Assembly (NCBI RefSeq): GCF_003574395.1
Contig: NZ_KZ984536.1
Span: 43,322 to 107,321, forward strand
Direction of reading: 5' to 3'
From: Tabrizicola thermarum
GTDB taxonomy: Bacteria > Pseudomonadota > Alphaproteobacteria > Rhodobacterales > Rhodobacteraceae
DNA: 64,000 nt
Shown piece by piece: positions 8,380 through 17,075 of the stretch. The notes under the pieces were generated by a model. That model was not told where the DNA came from and did not search any database. It saw only the letters and a list, made by a program, of their open reading frames with translations. The translations under genes were made by a program, and so were the position numbers. The stretch's first letter is position 1, and each line of letters starts with the position of its first letter.

Positions 8380-9920
8380 TGTCGGCGACCTGGTTCGATC
8401 ACGCCATCGCCACGGTGGCGCCGCGGATGGCCGCGCGCCGCGTGATGGCTCGTCAGGCGTTCGAGACCCTGACGCGGGGCTATGACGGCGCGGCGCGCGG
8501 ACGGCGGACGGAGGACTGGCGCGCGCCGGGATCCTCGGCCGACACCGAGATCGGCGTCGCCGGGGCGCTCTTGCGCGACCGGATGCGCGATCTGGTGCGC
8601 AATAACCCGCATGCGGCCAAGGCCGTGGCGGTGCTGGTGAACAACATCATCGGCTCGGGGCTAATGCCGCGCGCGGCCAGCGGCGACGACAAGCTGGACC
8701 GGAAGGTAGACGCGCTCTTCGAGCGTTGGACGGCGGACTGCGACGCCGATGGCCAACTCGACTTCTACGGCCTGCAGACGTTGATCTGCCGCGAATTGGT
8801 CGAGGCGGGCGAGGTGCTGGTGCGCCGCCGTCTGCGGCGCTCCTCGGACGGACTGCCGGTCCCGCTGCAATTGCAGGTACTGGAGGCCGACTTCCTCGAC
8901 GCCACGAAATCCGGCGCCCTCGGCGCGGGACGCCTCGTGCAGGGGATCGAGTTCGACCCGGTCGGCAAGCGCCGGGCCTACTGGCTCCATGCCGAGCACC
9001 CGGGCGATGCCTATGGCGCCTTGCAGAACGGGTTGCAGAGCCGCCCGGTCCCGGCGACCGAGATCGCCCATGTCTACGAGAAGCAGCGCACACAGGCGCG
9101 CGGCGTTCCCTGGGGCGCACCGGTGATCCGCAGCTTGCGCGATCTCGACGACTACGAGGTGGCCGAGCTGGTCCGCAAGAAGACCGAAGCCTGCGTGACC
9201 GCCATCGTCTTCGGCGACGACGAGGCGCAGCAGGGCATCGCGCCGTCGGTGGTCGATGCCGACGGGAACCGGGTGGAACAGTTCGAGCCGGGGCTCATCG
9301 CCTATGCCCGTGGCGGCAAGGACATCCGGTTCAACCAGCCCTCGGCAACCGGCGGCTATGGCGAATACAAGCGGGCGAGCCTGCACACGATCTCGGCCGG
9401 GTTCCGGGTGCCCTATGAGTTGCTGACCGGCGATCTCAGCCAGGTCAATTATTCCTCGATCCGGGCGGGGCTCGTCGAGTTCCGCCGCCAGATTGATGCG
9501 GTCCAGTGGCAGCTGTTCATCCCGATGTTTTGCGCCCCTGTCTGGCGCTGGTTCACTGAAGCGGCATGGGCGGCGGGCCAGATCCCGTCGCCCGATGTGC
9601 CGGTGGAATGGTCGCCGCCGAAGTTCGAAGCGGTCGATCCGCAGAAGGACGCGATGGCGAACCTGCTGTCGATACGGTCCGGCACCATGACGCTGGCCGA
9701 GGTGATCGCGAAACAGGGCCGCAACCCGGACGCCGTGCTGGCGGAAATCGCCGCGACCAACGCCAAGCTCGACGCGCTGGGGCTGGTGCTCGACAGCGAC
9801 CCGCGGCGTGTCACCAAGACCGGCAGCGCACAGACCGGCGATCCGGCGACCGATCCTGCCGCCGACGACCCGCCCGCTAACGCGGACAATGACCCGGCGC
9901 AGGCCGACCAACAGGACTGA
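8379..9920 (+). CDS. Phage portal protein (lambda family)
   Basis: A 513-residue dodecameric portal through which DNA enters the capsid. Family signs are NNPHAAKAVAVLVNNIIGSGLMPR near residues 70-93 (split here as NNPHAAKAVAVL and VNNIIGSGLMPR), the central EVLVRRRL...LQLQVLEADFLD block, IAHVYEKQRTQARGVPWGAP, and the C-terminal DLSQVNYSSIRAGLVEFRRQ. An Asp/Ala/Pro-rich tail follows. Length matches lambda gpB-type portals. It is coupled to gpW upstream (TGATG overlap) and is 5 bases from the protease-capsid gene. Confidence 0.93.
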   Translation: MSATWFDHAIATVAPRMAARRVMARQAFETLTRGYDGAARGRRTEDWRAPGSSADTEIGVAGALLRDRMRDLVRNNPHAAKAVAVLVNNIIGSGLMPRAASGDDKLDRKVDALFERWTADCDADGQLDFYGLQTLICRELVEAGEVLVRRRLRRSSDGLPVPLQLQVLEADFLDATKSGALGAGRLVQGIEFDPVGKRRAYWLHAEHPGDAYGALQNGLQSRPVPATEIAHVYEKQRTQARGVPWGAPVIRSLRDLDDYEVAELVRKKTEACVTAIVFGDDEAQQGIAPSVVDADGNRVEQFEPGLIAYARGGKDIRFNQPSATGGYGEYKRASLHTISAGFRVPYELLTGDLSQVNYSSIRAGLVEFRRQIDAVQWQLFIPMFCAPVWRWFTEAAWAAGQIPSPDVPVEWSPPKFEAVDPQKDAMANLLSIRSGTMTLAEVIAKQGRNPDAVLAEIAATNAKLDALGLVLDSDPRRVTKTGSAQTGDPATDPAADDPPANADNDPAQADQQD

Positions 9921-9925
9921 CCTTC

Positions 9926-11980
9926 ATGGACACGATGATCGAACTGCCGGCCATGCGCCGGTCGGCGGAGCTTGCGCCGAACACGGCCGATGCCGACAAC
10001 CGCACCGTCGAGGTGGTCTGGTCGGCCGGGGCGCGCGTCCGCCGTGCCACCTTTTTCGGCGAGCCTTATGACGAGGAACTGAGCCTCGACCCGGCCCATG
10101 TCCGGCTCGACCGGCTGAACGCGGGCGCGCCGTTCCTGAAGGTGCACGAGCTCGATACGCTCGACGCGGTGATCGGCTCTGTCGTCCCCGGTTCCGCCCG
10201 GATCGAGAACGGCCGCGGCATCGCGCTGGTGCGGATCAGCGAGCGCGCCGATGTCGAACCGATCTGGCGCGACATCCAGGCAGGCCACATCCGCGCGGTC
10301 TCCATCGGCTACCAGGTCCACCGCTTCGAGGTCTCCAAACCCGAGGCCGCGCGCGAACTCTGGCGCGCGGTGGACTGGACACCGTTCGAGGTCTCCGCCG
10401 TCGCCGTCGGCGCCGATCCCGCCGCGGGCTTTCGCGCCCAGCATCCCCTTCACGACTGCGTCCTTCACCGCCGGGACGCCCCCACAGAGCAAGGAGCAGA
10501 CCCGATGACGGAGCAGACCCAGACCCCGGCGCGCGACGCCGCAACCCCCGCCACCAATCAGCCGACCGAGCCGGTCGAAACCGAGGACACCACCATGACC
10601 GAGCCGAAACCGGCTGCGCCCAACCCGAAGGTCGCCGCCAGTGAGACGCGCGCGCAGCCGAAGACGCACGCAACGCCAGCACCCGACACCGAAGCCGTCG
10701 CCACCCGCGCCCGCGAGGCCGAGCGCGACCGGGTCTCCACCATCTATGATCTCGCGGGCCGCCTGAACCTCGAGCGCGGCTTTGCCGAGGATCTGGTCAA
10801 GCGCGGCGTCAGCGTCGACGAGTCCCGCCGCCTGATCCTCGACCAGGTCGCGGCGAAGTCGGACGAGACCCGGACCTTCGGCCATGTCTCCGTCCCGCTC
10901 GGCGCCCGCGACGAGCGCATCACCCGCCGCGACGCCGTGGCAAACGCGCTGCTGCACCGCTACAGCCCGACGCTGTTCCAGCTGGAGGACGCCGCCCGGC
11001 AGTACCGAGGCATGACGCTGCTGGAACTTGCCCGCGAAAGCCTCGGCAACGCCGGGGTCAACACCCGCGGCCTGTCGCGCGACGAGGTGGCGACGCGAGC
11101 GCTGCATTCGACCTCGGACTTCCCCGAGATCCTGTCGGCGGTCACCAACAAGACGCTGCGGCAGGCCTACGAGGCCTATCCCCGCACCTTCATGCTGTTC
11201 TGCCGCCAGGTTCTGGCCACCGACTTCAAGGCCATGCACCGGGTGCAGCTCGGTGAAGCGCCGCAGCTTCTGGAGGTCGGCGAAAGCGGCGAGTTCAAGC
11301 GCGGCACGCTCGGCGAGAGCAAGGAGAGCTACAAGGTCAAGACCTATGGCCGGGTGGTCGCCATCACCCGCCAGACGCTGATCAACGACGATCTGGACGC
11401 CTTCACGCGGATCCCGGCGATGTACGGCAACTCCATCGCCCAGCTTGAGTCGGACGTGGTCTGGGGCATCATCACCGCCAACCCGGCGATGGCCGACGGC
11501 AACGCGCTCTTCCACACCACACACAAGAACCTCGCGGGCACCGGCGCGGCGCTCGATGTCGGCAGTGTCGGCGCGGCCCGCGCCGCGATGGCGAAGCAGA
11601 CGGGGCTCGACAAGAAGACGGTGCTGAACGTCCGCCCCGCCTTCCTGATCGTGCCCGCTTCGCTGGAACTGAAGGCCGAACAGCTGGTCGCCCAGAACCT
11701 TGTGCCCGCCGCGACCTCCAGCGTCGTGCCGCAGTCGATCCGCACGCTCGCGCCGATCAGCGAGCCCCGGCTCGACGCCGCCAGCGAGACCGCATGGTAT
11801 CTGGCCGCGAGCCCGAACCAGATCGACACCATCGAGTACGCCTATCTCGAGGGCCAGCAAGGCGCCTACATCGAGACCCGCAACGGTTTCGATGTCGATG
11901 GCGTCGAGATCAAGTGCCGCCTCGACTTCGGCGCCAAGGCCATCGACTGGCGCGGCCTCTACAAGAACCCGGGCGCGTAA
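9926..11980 (+). CDS. Prohead protease / major capsid protein fusion
   Basis: A 684-residue polyprotein. The first ~190 residues are a capsid maturation protease domain (GAPFLKVHELDTLDAVIGSV, VRISERADVEPIWRDIQAGH, AVSIGYQVHRFE, WTPFEVSAVAVGADPAAGFR). A long Pro/Thr/Glu-rich linker (about 190-260) behaves like a scaffold segment. The remainder is a Mu gpT-like major capsid domain (about 290-684, with VTNKTLRQAYEAYPRTFMLF and GNALFHTTHKNLA). Such fusions are known in alphaproteobacterial phages; the protease presumably cleaves itself away during assembly. It is the main building block of the head. The N-terminal start at 9926 is 3 bases after a CTTC without a strong ribosome site. Confidence 0.88.
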   Translation: MDTMIELPAMRRSAELAPNTADADNRTVEVVWSAGARVRRATFFGEPYDEELSLDPAHVRLDRLNAGAPFLKVHELDTLDAVIGSVVPGSARIENGRGIALVRISERADVEPIWRDIQAGHIRAVSIGYQVHRFEVSKPEAARELWRAVDWTPFEVSAVAVGADPAAGFRAQHPLHDCVLHRRDAPTEQGADPMTEQTQTPARDAATPATNQPTEPVETEDTTMTEPKPAAPNPKVAASETRAQPKTHATPAPDTEAVATRAREAERDRVSTIYDLAGRLNLERGFAEDLVKRGVSVDESRRLILDQVAAKSDETRTFGHVSVPLGARDERITRRDAVANALLHRYSPTLFQLEDAARQYRGMTLLELARESLGNAGVNTRGLSRDEVATRALHSTSDFPEILSAVTNKTLRQAYEAYPRTFMLFCRQVLATDFKAMHRVQLGEAPQLLEVGESGEFKRGTLGESKESYKVKTYGRVVAITRQTLINDDLDAFTRIPAMYGNSIAQLESDVVWGIITANPAMADGNALFHTTHKNLAGTGAALDVGSVGAARAAMAKQTGLDKKTVLNVRPAFLIVPASLELKAEQLVAQNLVPAATSSVVPQSIRTLAPISEPRLDAASETAWYLAASPNQIDTIEYAYLEGQQGAYIETRNGFDVDGVEIKCRLDFGAKAIDWRGLYKNPGA

Positions 11981-12054
11981 GCCCAGCATCCTGAAACCCG
12001 ACATGCGGGCGGTCCAATCGGGCCGCCCTTCGTCATTCCACGAGGATCCCCATC

Positions 12055-12390
12055 ATGAAAAACTACGTCCAGCCCGGCAACACCATCACCCTGACCGCGC
12101 CCTATGCCGTCGCCTCCGGTGATGGCCTGCTCGTCGGCTCCATCTTCGGCATCGCGGCCGGGGACGCCGCCATCGGCGAGCCCGTCGAGACCGCGCTCAT
12201 CGGCATCTTCGACATCACCAAGGTCGGCTCGCAGGCCTGGACCGTCGGCGCCAAGGTCTATTGGGACGACACCAACAAGCGCTGCACCACGGTCGCCACC
12301 GACAACACGCTCATCGGCGTGGCCATCGAGGCGGTGGCGAGCGGCGCGGGCGACACCATCGGCCGGGTCCGCCTGAACGCGAGCTTCTGA
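12055..12390 (+). CDS. DUF2190 capsid decoration protein
   Basis: A 111-residue beta-rich protein (KNYVQPGNTITLTAPYAVASG... DTIGRVRLNASF) matching the DUF2190 family. These proteins follow the capsid gene in many siphoviruses and are thought to decorate or cement the head. GAGGATCC (12040-12047) precedes the ATG. The gene's stop overlaps the next ATG by one base (TGATG), so translation is probably coupled. Confidence 0.8.
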   Translation: MKNYVQPGNTITLTAPYAVASGDGLLVGSIFGIAAGDAAIGEPVETALIGIFDITKVGSQAWTVGAKVYWDDTNKRCTTVATDNTLIGVAIEAVASGAGDTIGRVRLNASF

Positions 12391-12701
12391 TGAGCGCCTT
12401 CGCCTTCGCCGTCGGCGTGCTCTTCGCCGATCCGAACATCGGCCGGGACGCGGTCTACATCGCCGACGGCGGCGCGCCCGTGCTGGTGCGCGTCGTCGCC
12501 CGGCGCGCCGACGCCATCACCGACTTCGGCGATGCGCGGCTCTGGTCCGAGACCACCCGCATTGACGTGCGCGTGGCTGAGGTGGCGAACCCGCGCCCGG
12601 GCGACCGTATCGAGATCGACGGAGACGCCTTCCTCATCCAGGGAGAACCCGCCCGCGACCGCGAACGGCTCGTCTGGACCGTCGATTTGCGCCCAGCGTG
12701 A
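12390..12701 (+). CDS. Head-tail joining protein (gpFII-like)
   Basis: A 103-residue beta-barrel-type protein (FADPNIGRDAVYIADGG...VRVVARRAD...RIDVRVAEVANPRPGDRIEIDGD). Size, position and composition fit the gpFII/head-tail attachment group that binds the connector and receives the tail. It begins at the ATG inside the preceding stop (12390) and overlaps the next gene by 4 bases. Some databases call relatives 'ATP-binding sugar transporter-like', which is a structural label and not a function. Confidence 0.7.
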   Translation: MSAFAFAVGVLFADPNIGRDAVYIADGGAPVLVRVVARRADAITDFGDARLWSETTRIDVRVAEVANPRPGDRIEIDGDAFLIQGEPARDRERLVWTVDLRPA

Positions 12702-13336
12702 CCGCTGTGAAGCTGAAGCTCAACATCGATCCCGACATCGTCGCGATGATGCAGGCCGAGGTCGCGGCAGGCGAACGCGCAGTGACAGCCGCCATGCGCG
12801 AGGCCGGGACCGGGCTGAAGTCGGCATGGCGGTTGCAGATCACCGGCGCGGGGCTCGGCACACGGCTCGCCAACTCGATCCGGAGCCAGAACTTCCCGAG
12901 GTCGGGCGAGAGCCTCGATGCCGCGGCTCTGGTCTGGTCCAAGGCTCCGGTCATCGTCGGCGCGCATGACACCGGGCCGCTGATCCGCTCGAAGAACGGG
13001 TTCTGGCTGGCGATCCCGTTGCCCGCGGCGGGCAAATCCCTGCGCGGCGGCCGGATCACGCCTGGCGAATGGGAGCGGCGCCGCGGCCTGCGCCTGCGCT
13101 TCGTCTATCGCCGCACGGGCCCCAGCCTGCTGGTGGCGGAGGGGCGGCTGAACACGAAGGGCCAGGCGGTGGTGTCGCGCTCGAAGACCGGGCGCGGCAA
13201 GGTCACCGCGCCGATCTTCCTGCTGGTGCCGCAGGTGAAGCTGCCGAAGCGGCTGGATCTGGCGCGGGATGCGGGCCGGGCGTTGGACAGCGTGCCGGGG
13301 TTGATCGTGGCCAACTGGGTAGATGCAAAGTTCTGA
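12698..13336 (+). CDS. DUF6441 phage protein (tail-completion position)
   Basis: A 212-residue basic protein, start GTGACC...GTGAAG region with a GTG/ATG-type start overlapping the previous stop. It contains a helical N-terminal half (DIVAMMQAEVAAGERAVTAA, MREAGTGLKSAWRLQITG) and a beta-rich C-terminal half. It matches the DUF6441 family as I remember it, which occupies the place of the minor tail/tail-completion protein (gpZ/HK97 gp10) in Rhodobacterales phages. It is the last phage gene before the transporter pair, which begins only 16 bases after its stop. Confidence 0.7.
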   Translation: MTAVKLKLNIDPDIVAMMQAEVAAGERAVTAAMREAGTGLKSAWRLQITGAGLGTRLANSIRSQNFPRSGESLDAAALVWSKAPVIVGAHDTGPLIRSKNGFWLAIPLPAAGKSLRGGRITPGEWERRRGLRLRFVYRRTGPSLLVAEGRLNTKGQAVVSRSKTGRGKVTAPIFLLVPQVKLPKRLDLARDAGRALDSVPGLIVANWVDAKF

Positions 13337-13351
13337 TGCTGGCGGACTGTC

Positions 13352-14314
13352 TCAGCGATCGGGCAGAAGCCGCGGCACCGCCTTCAGATAGACCAGCACG
13401 CCGAGCAATTCGACCAGCGACTGGAAGACGATGACCACGATGGCCAGCCGCCATTCCTGCGGCAGCGCCAGCGCCAGCGGCAGCACGACGAAGGAATTGC
13501 GTGTGCCGAGGCTGAACACCAGCGCGCGTCCTGACCGCGCGGGGAGATCGAGCGCCCGTGCTATTGCCAGCGCCGCGATCAGGGCGAGCACGAGGAAACC
13601 GACGAACACACCCGTCACCTGCGGCAGGACCGGAAGGGAGGCGGTCACGGTCTGCACCTGAGATGCGGAAATCAGGAAGACGACCAGCGCCAACAACGGC
13701 ACCGGGAACCAGGCAAGACGCGTCATCACCGCGCCCCGTCCGGATCGCGCCTCGGCCCATCGCTCTAATAGCCATGCCGCCACCAGCGGCGCCACGATCA
13801 GCGTCAGGAAAACGGTCAGGATGGGACCGACTGCGAAGATTTCCAGAAAGGCCGATCCCATGAAAAGCCAGAGATAGATGGGCAACAGCGCCATCTGCAC
13901 GATCAGGTTCACCGGCGTGGCGGCGATCGCCCGGCCGGTGTCGCCTCCCGCCAGATGCGTGAAGGTGATATACCAGTCCGTGCAGGGGACGAGCAGGACC
14001 AGAAGAACGCCCAGCCGGACTGCAGGATCGCTCGGCAGGAACACCAGCATCCCCGCCACGATCAGCGGGACGATCACGAAGTTGCCCGCGAGCATCGCCC
14101 CCATGAAGCGCCGGTCGCGGAACGCCTCCGGCAGATGGATCAGCGGGACCTGCGTAAAGGTCACAAAGATCAGGATGCCCAGAAGCGGCCAGAGCGCCGC
14201 CTCGAGATGTGCGGCGGCCCCCGGCAGCAACAGACCCAAGCCCAGCCCTGCCAGGATGGCGGCGAGATAGATCCAGACCTGGTGGCGCTCCAGCGCAATG
14301 CGGCTCATGTCCAT
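13352..14314 (-). CDS. ACR3/bile-acid:sodium symporter-type transporter (probable arsenite or anion efflux)
   Basis: A 320-residue integral membrane protein with about ten hydrophobic segments, of the BASS superfamily. The segment LVPCTDWYITFTHL corresponds to the conserved Cys-containing helix of ACR3 arsenite permeases, and GTRNSFVVLPLALALP to the second conserved crossing segment. Its relatives are usually annotated as arsenic resistance proteins, but substrate cannot be read from sequence. The start at 14314 (ATGGACATGAGC) is preferred; the upstream frame is antisense to the MFS gene. It is transcribed against the phage late operon, 16 bases from the DUF6441 stop, and divergently from the MFS gene. 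Confidence 0.8.
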   Translation of the reverse strand: MDMSRIALERHQVWIYLAAILAGLGLGLLLPGAAAHLEAALWPLLGILIFVTFTQVPLIHLPEAFRDRRFMGAMLAGNFVIVPLIVAGMLVFLPSDPAVRLGVLLVLLVPCTDWYITFTHLAGGDTGRAIAATPVNLIVQMALLPIYLWLFMGSAFLEIFAVGPILTVFLTLIVAPLVAAWLLERWAEARSGRGAVMTRLAWFPVPLLALVVFLISASQVQTVTASLPVLPQVTGVFVGFLVLALIAALAIARALDLPARSGRALVFSLGTRNSFVVLPLALALPQEWRLAIVVIVFQSLVELLGVLVYLKAVPRLLPDR

Positions 14315-14334
14315 CCTGTTCGATTGTTGCAGTC

Positions 14335-14347
14335 GAGGTATAACCTC
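14335..14347. promoter_or_regulatory. Inverted repeat in the divergent transporter promoter
   Basis: GAGGT-ATA-ACCTC sits in the 81-base gap between the two divergent transporter genes. Its central position would let one regulator control both. No regulator gene lies inside the pair, so any repressor would have to come from elsewhere (for example the ArsR at 41342). Confidence 0.4.
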
Positions 14348-14395
14348 CTCGTCAAAGAAGGCTATTGCCCTCCGATACAAAGAAGAACCTGAAGA

Positions 14396-15649
14396 ATGAA
14401 CGATGCCGATCCGAATGCGCACCAAACGGGCGTTCCAATGCCCCCCACCGGATGGTTCAACCGCACAGTCGCCGGTGCCGGGGTTACCTCGGCGCTCGGG
14501 GATTTCGCTTATGAGACGACGACCGTCATCCTGCCGGGTTTCCTCGCCGTGCTCGGCGTGCCGGCGGCGGTGCTGGGGATCATCGAGGGCATCGCGGATG
14601 CCGTGGCAAGTTTCACGAAGATGTTCGCGGGCCACATCGCCGACCGGTTCGGGCACCGCAAGGCGCTGGTTCTCTTTGGCTATGGCCTGACCCCGGTCGG
14701 GCAGGCGCTGATCGCCCTCGCGGTCGGCTGGCCGCTCCTGCTGCTTGGCCGCACGGTGTCGTGGTTCGGCAAGGGTCTGCGCGGCCCCTTGCGCGATGCG
14801 ATCATCGTGCAAGCGATCAGTCCCGAGACCCGCGGGCGCGCCTTCGGGTTTCATCGGGCGATGGATACTGTCGGGGCGATCTTCGGCCCGCTTCTTGGGA
14901 TCGCGGCACTCGGTTGGGCACAGGGACTTAATTGGCCGGATCCGGCTGATGCGTTTCGGTTCGTCTTCTGGTTAACGTTGATCCCCGGCGGGTTGGCCGT
15001 GCTGGCGTTTCTGACGTTGGTCCGCGACCCCGAGCATTCGCCCAACCCCGAGTTGCGTCTGATCTCGACGCTCAAGGGGCTGCCCGTACGGTTCAAGCAA
15101 TACCTCGGCGCGGTCGGGGTATTCGGTTTGGGGGATTTTTCGCACAGCCTGCTAATCCTGGCTGCGACGGTGCTGCTCACGGCGCAGATGGGCGTTGTGC
15201 AGGCGGCGCAGGTGGCGGGGCTTCTCTATGTCTGGCGCAACGTGGTGCAGGTGGTGGCATCCTATCCGGTGGGCGTGCTGGCCGATCGACTGGGGCCGGG
15301 CCGCGTGCTGGTCGCGGGCTATGCACTCGGCGTGCTGACCGCTGCTCTGATGGCGACGGCCTTCGCGTTCACGACGGAAAGCCTGTGGTTTCTTGGCCTG
15401 ATCTTCGCCATTGCCGGTCTCTATGTCGCTGTGCAGGAGGCGCTGGAGGCGACGGTCACAGCAGACATGGTGCCCGAGGACAGGCTGGCGACCGGCTACG
15501 GGGCGCTGGGAACGGTGAACGGTGCGGCCAAGCTGATTTCCAGTTCTGCTGTCGGGATCCTGTGGACGCTGGCCTCGCCTCTGGTCGCCTTCGCGGTGGC
15601 CGCAGCGCTGATGGCGGCGGGAACGCTGGCCTTGCTCCGAGTCAGGTAA
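14396..15649 (+). CDS. MFS transporter
   Basis: A 417-residue, 12-helix major facilitator. Motif A appears as GHIADRFGHRKAL (about 80-92), and the family-specific segment is SWFGKGLRGPLRDAIIVQAI (about 121-140). A second-half motif-A-like loop is YPVGVLADRLGPGR. It resembles the MFS protein at 57006-58202 (VGKGIRGAPRDALV, FGLRQSLDTVGAFAGPL), so the two are probably paralogues of one subfamily. The substrate is unknown. It points in the phage operon direction but is separated from it by the divergent partner. It may also transcribe into the downstream tail genes. Confidence 0.82.
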   Translation: MNDADPNAHQTGVPMPPTGWFNRTVAGAGVTSALGDFAYETTTVILPGFLAVLGVPAAVLGIIEGIADAVASFTKMFAGHIADRFGHRKALVLFGYGLTPVGQALIALAVGWPLLLLGRTVSWFGKGLRGPLRDAIIVQAISPETRGRAFGFHRAMDTVGAIFGPLLGIAALGWAQGLNWPDPADAFRFVFWLTLIPGGLAVLAFLTLVRDPEHSPNPELRLISTLKGLPVRFKQYLGAVGVFGLGDFSHSLLILAATVLLTAQMGVVQAAQVAGLLYVWRNVVQVVASYPVGVLADRLGPGRVLVAGYALGVLTAALMATAFAFTTESLWFLGLIFAIAGLYVAVQEALEATVTADMVPEDRLATGYGALGTVNGAAKLISSSAVGILWTLASPLVAFAVAAALMAAGTLALLRVR

Positions 15650-15689
15650 TCGGCGTGTCGTTCAACGTCTGAGGTCTATAAGCAGTTCA

Positions 15690-16109
15690 ATGCCCACCCC
15701 CCGTGAATCCATCCTCACCGCGCTGCACGCGCGGCTCTTGGCACTGCCCGCCACCGCCCTGCGCGGCGAGGTGCTGCCCGAGCGCGTGCCGGCCGAGGGC
15801 CTGCTGATCCTGCGCGATGGCGAGCCGGGGGAGCCGGAAGTGACCCTCTCGCCGCTTGCCTACCACTACCAGCACCGGGCCGAGATCGAGGCGGTCGTGC
15901 AAGGCGCCGACCGTGACGCCGCCTTCGACACGTTGACCGCCAGCATCGGCGCAGCGCTCGCCGCCGACCGCACACTGGGCGGGCTGTGCGACTGGGTAGA
16001 GGGCGAAGCCCCGAAGCCGGTCGATCTGCCGGTCGAGGGCGCGGCGAGCCTGAAGGCCGCCGTGATCCCGGTGGTGCTGCACTATTCCACGGCCGATCCG
16101 CTCGGCTGA
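15690..16109 (+). CDS. Phage tail terminator-like protein
   Basis: A 139-residue protein (RESILTALHARLLALPATAL ... EVTLSPLAYHYQHRAEIEAV) of the size and alpha/beta pattern of tail terminators (lambda gpU type). These proteins cap the tail tube and bind the head. Databases often mislabel relatives as acyl-CoA transferase. In related phages it directly follows the DUF6441 gene, so the transporter pair interrupts a normally continuous cassette. It starts 40 bases after the MFS stop. Confidence 0.68.
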   Translation: MPTPRESILTALHARLLALPATALRGEVLPERVPAEGLLILRDGEPGEPEVTLSPLAYHYQHRAEIEAVVQGADRDAAFDTLTASIGAALAADRTLGGLCDWVEGEAPKPVDLPVEGAASLKAAVIPVVLHYSTADPLG

Positions 16110-16133
16110 TCCCGACAACCCGAGGAGAACACC

Positions 16134-17075
16134 ATGGCACGAGCCCAAGGGGCGCGGGCGCAGATGGCGCTTGCGTTCGAGACGACCTACGGAACGCCGC
16201 CTGCCAGCGGCTTCACCCGGATGCCATTCGCCAGCGCGACGCTGGGGGCGGAGCAGCCGCTGCTGAACAGCGAACTGCTCGGCTACGGCCGCGATCCGCT
16301 GGTGCCGATCAAGGACGCGCTGACGGCCGACGGCAATGTCGTCGTGCCGATCGATGCGGAGGCGTTCGGCTTCTGGTTGAAGGCGGCCTTCGGCCAGCCG
16401 ATCACCACCGGCACCGCCGCGCCTTACAGCCACGAGTTCCGCTCGGGCAGTTACGTGCTGCCGTCGATGTCCATCGAGACCGGCATGCCGGAGGTGCCGC
16501 GCTTCGCGATGTACTCGGGCTGCGTGCTCGACACGCTCAGTTGGCAGATGCAGCGCTCGGGCCTGCTAACCGCGACGGCCAGCCTGGTCGCTCAGGGCGA
16601 GGCCATCGCCACGACCTCCGCCGCTGGCACGCTGGCCGAGATCGACCTCCAGCGCTTCGGGCATTTCAACGGGGCCATCACCCGCAACGGCCAGCCGCTT
16701 GGCAACATCGTCTCGGCCGAGATCACCTATGCCAACACCCTCGACCGGATCGAGACCATCCGTTCGGACGGGCGCATCGACGGTGCCGACCCCGGCATGG
16801 CGGCGCTCACGGGCCGGATCGAGGTGCGCTTCGCCGATCAGCTGCTGGTCAACCAGGCGATCAACGGCGAGCCCTGCGAGATGACCTTCGCCTACACGCT
16901 GCCCTCGGGGGAAAGCCTGACGCTGGTGGCGCATGCCGTCTACCTGCCGCGCCCGCGCATCGAGATTTCCGGGCCGCAGGGCGTGCAGGCGAGCTTCGAC
17001 TGGCAGGCGGCGAAGGATCCGGGGACGGGGCGCATGTGTACGATCACGCTGGTGAACGAACGGGAGACCTACTGA
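16134..17075 (+). CDS. Phage major tail tube protein
   Basis: A 313-residue structural protein with the beta-rich pattern of phage tail tube proteins (ALAFETTYGTPPASGFTRMP, VVPIDAEAFGFWLKAAFGQP, NGQPLGNIVSAEITYANTLD). A duplicated beta-sandwich arrangement is plausible from the length. AGGAGA (16121-16126) gives a clear ribosome site. Its stop overlaps the start of the tail assembly chaperone gene (TGATG). The tube stacks around the tape measure. Confidence 0.82.
   Translation: MARAQGARAQMALAFETTYGTPPASGFTRMPFASATLGAEQPLLNSELLGYGRDPLVPIKDALTADGNVVVPIDAEAFGFWLKAAFGQPITTGTAAPYSHEFRSGSYVLPSMSIETGMPEVPRFAMYSGCVLDTLSWQMQRSGLLTATASLVAQGEAIATTSAAGTLAEIDLQRFGHFNGAITRNGQPLGNIVSAEITYANTLDRIETIRSDGRIDGADPGMAALTGRIEVRFADQLLVNQAINGEPCEMTFAYTLPSGESLTLVAHAVYLPRPRIEISGPQGVQASFDWQAAKDPGTGRMCTITLVNERETY

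Noticed and set aside
9449-12004. 851-codon - strand frame over the capsid gene
   Set aside because: It is a shadow of the protease-capsid fusion; composition is typical of antisense GC-rich DNA and there is no ribosome site or motif.
14315-14854. N-terminal extension of the ACR3/BASS-type protein to 14854
   Set aside because: The extra 180 residues are hydrophilic, unlike a transporter, and lie antisense to the MFS gene; ATG 14314 fits the family.
14396-15649. Assignment of the MFS protein as ArsJ
   Set aside because: ArsJ normally accompanies a glyceraldehyde-3-phosphate dehydrogenase gene, which is absent, and its specific motifs were not recognised.
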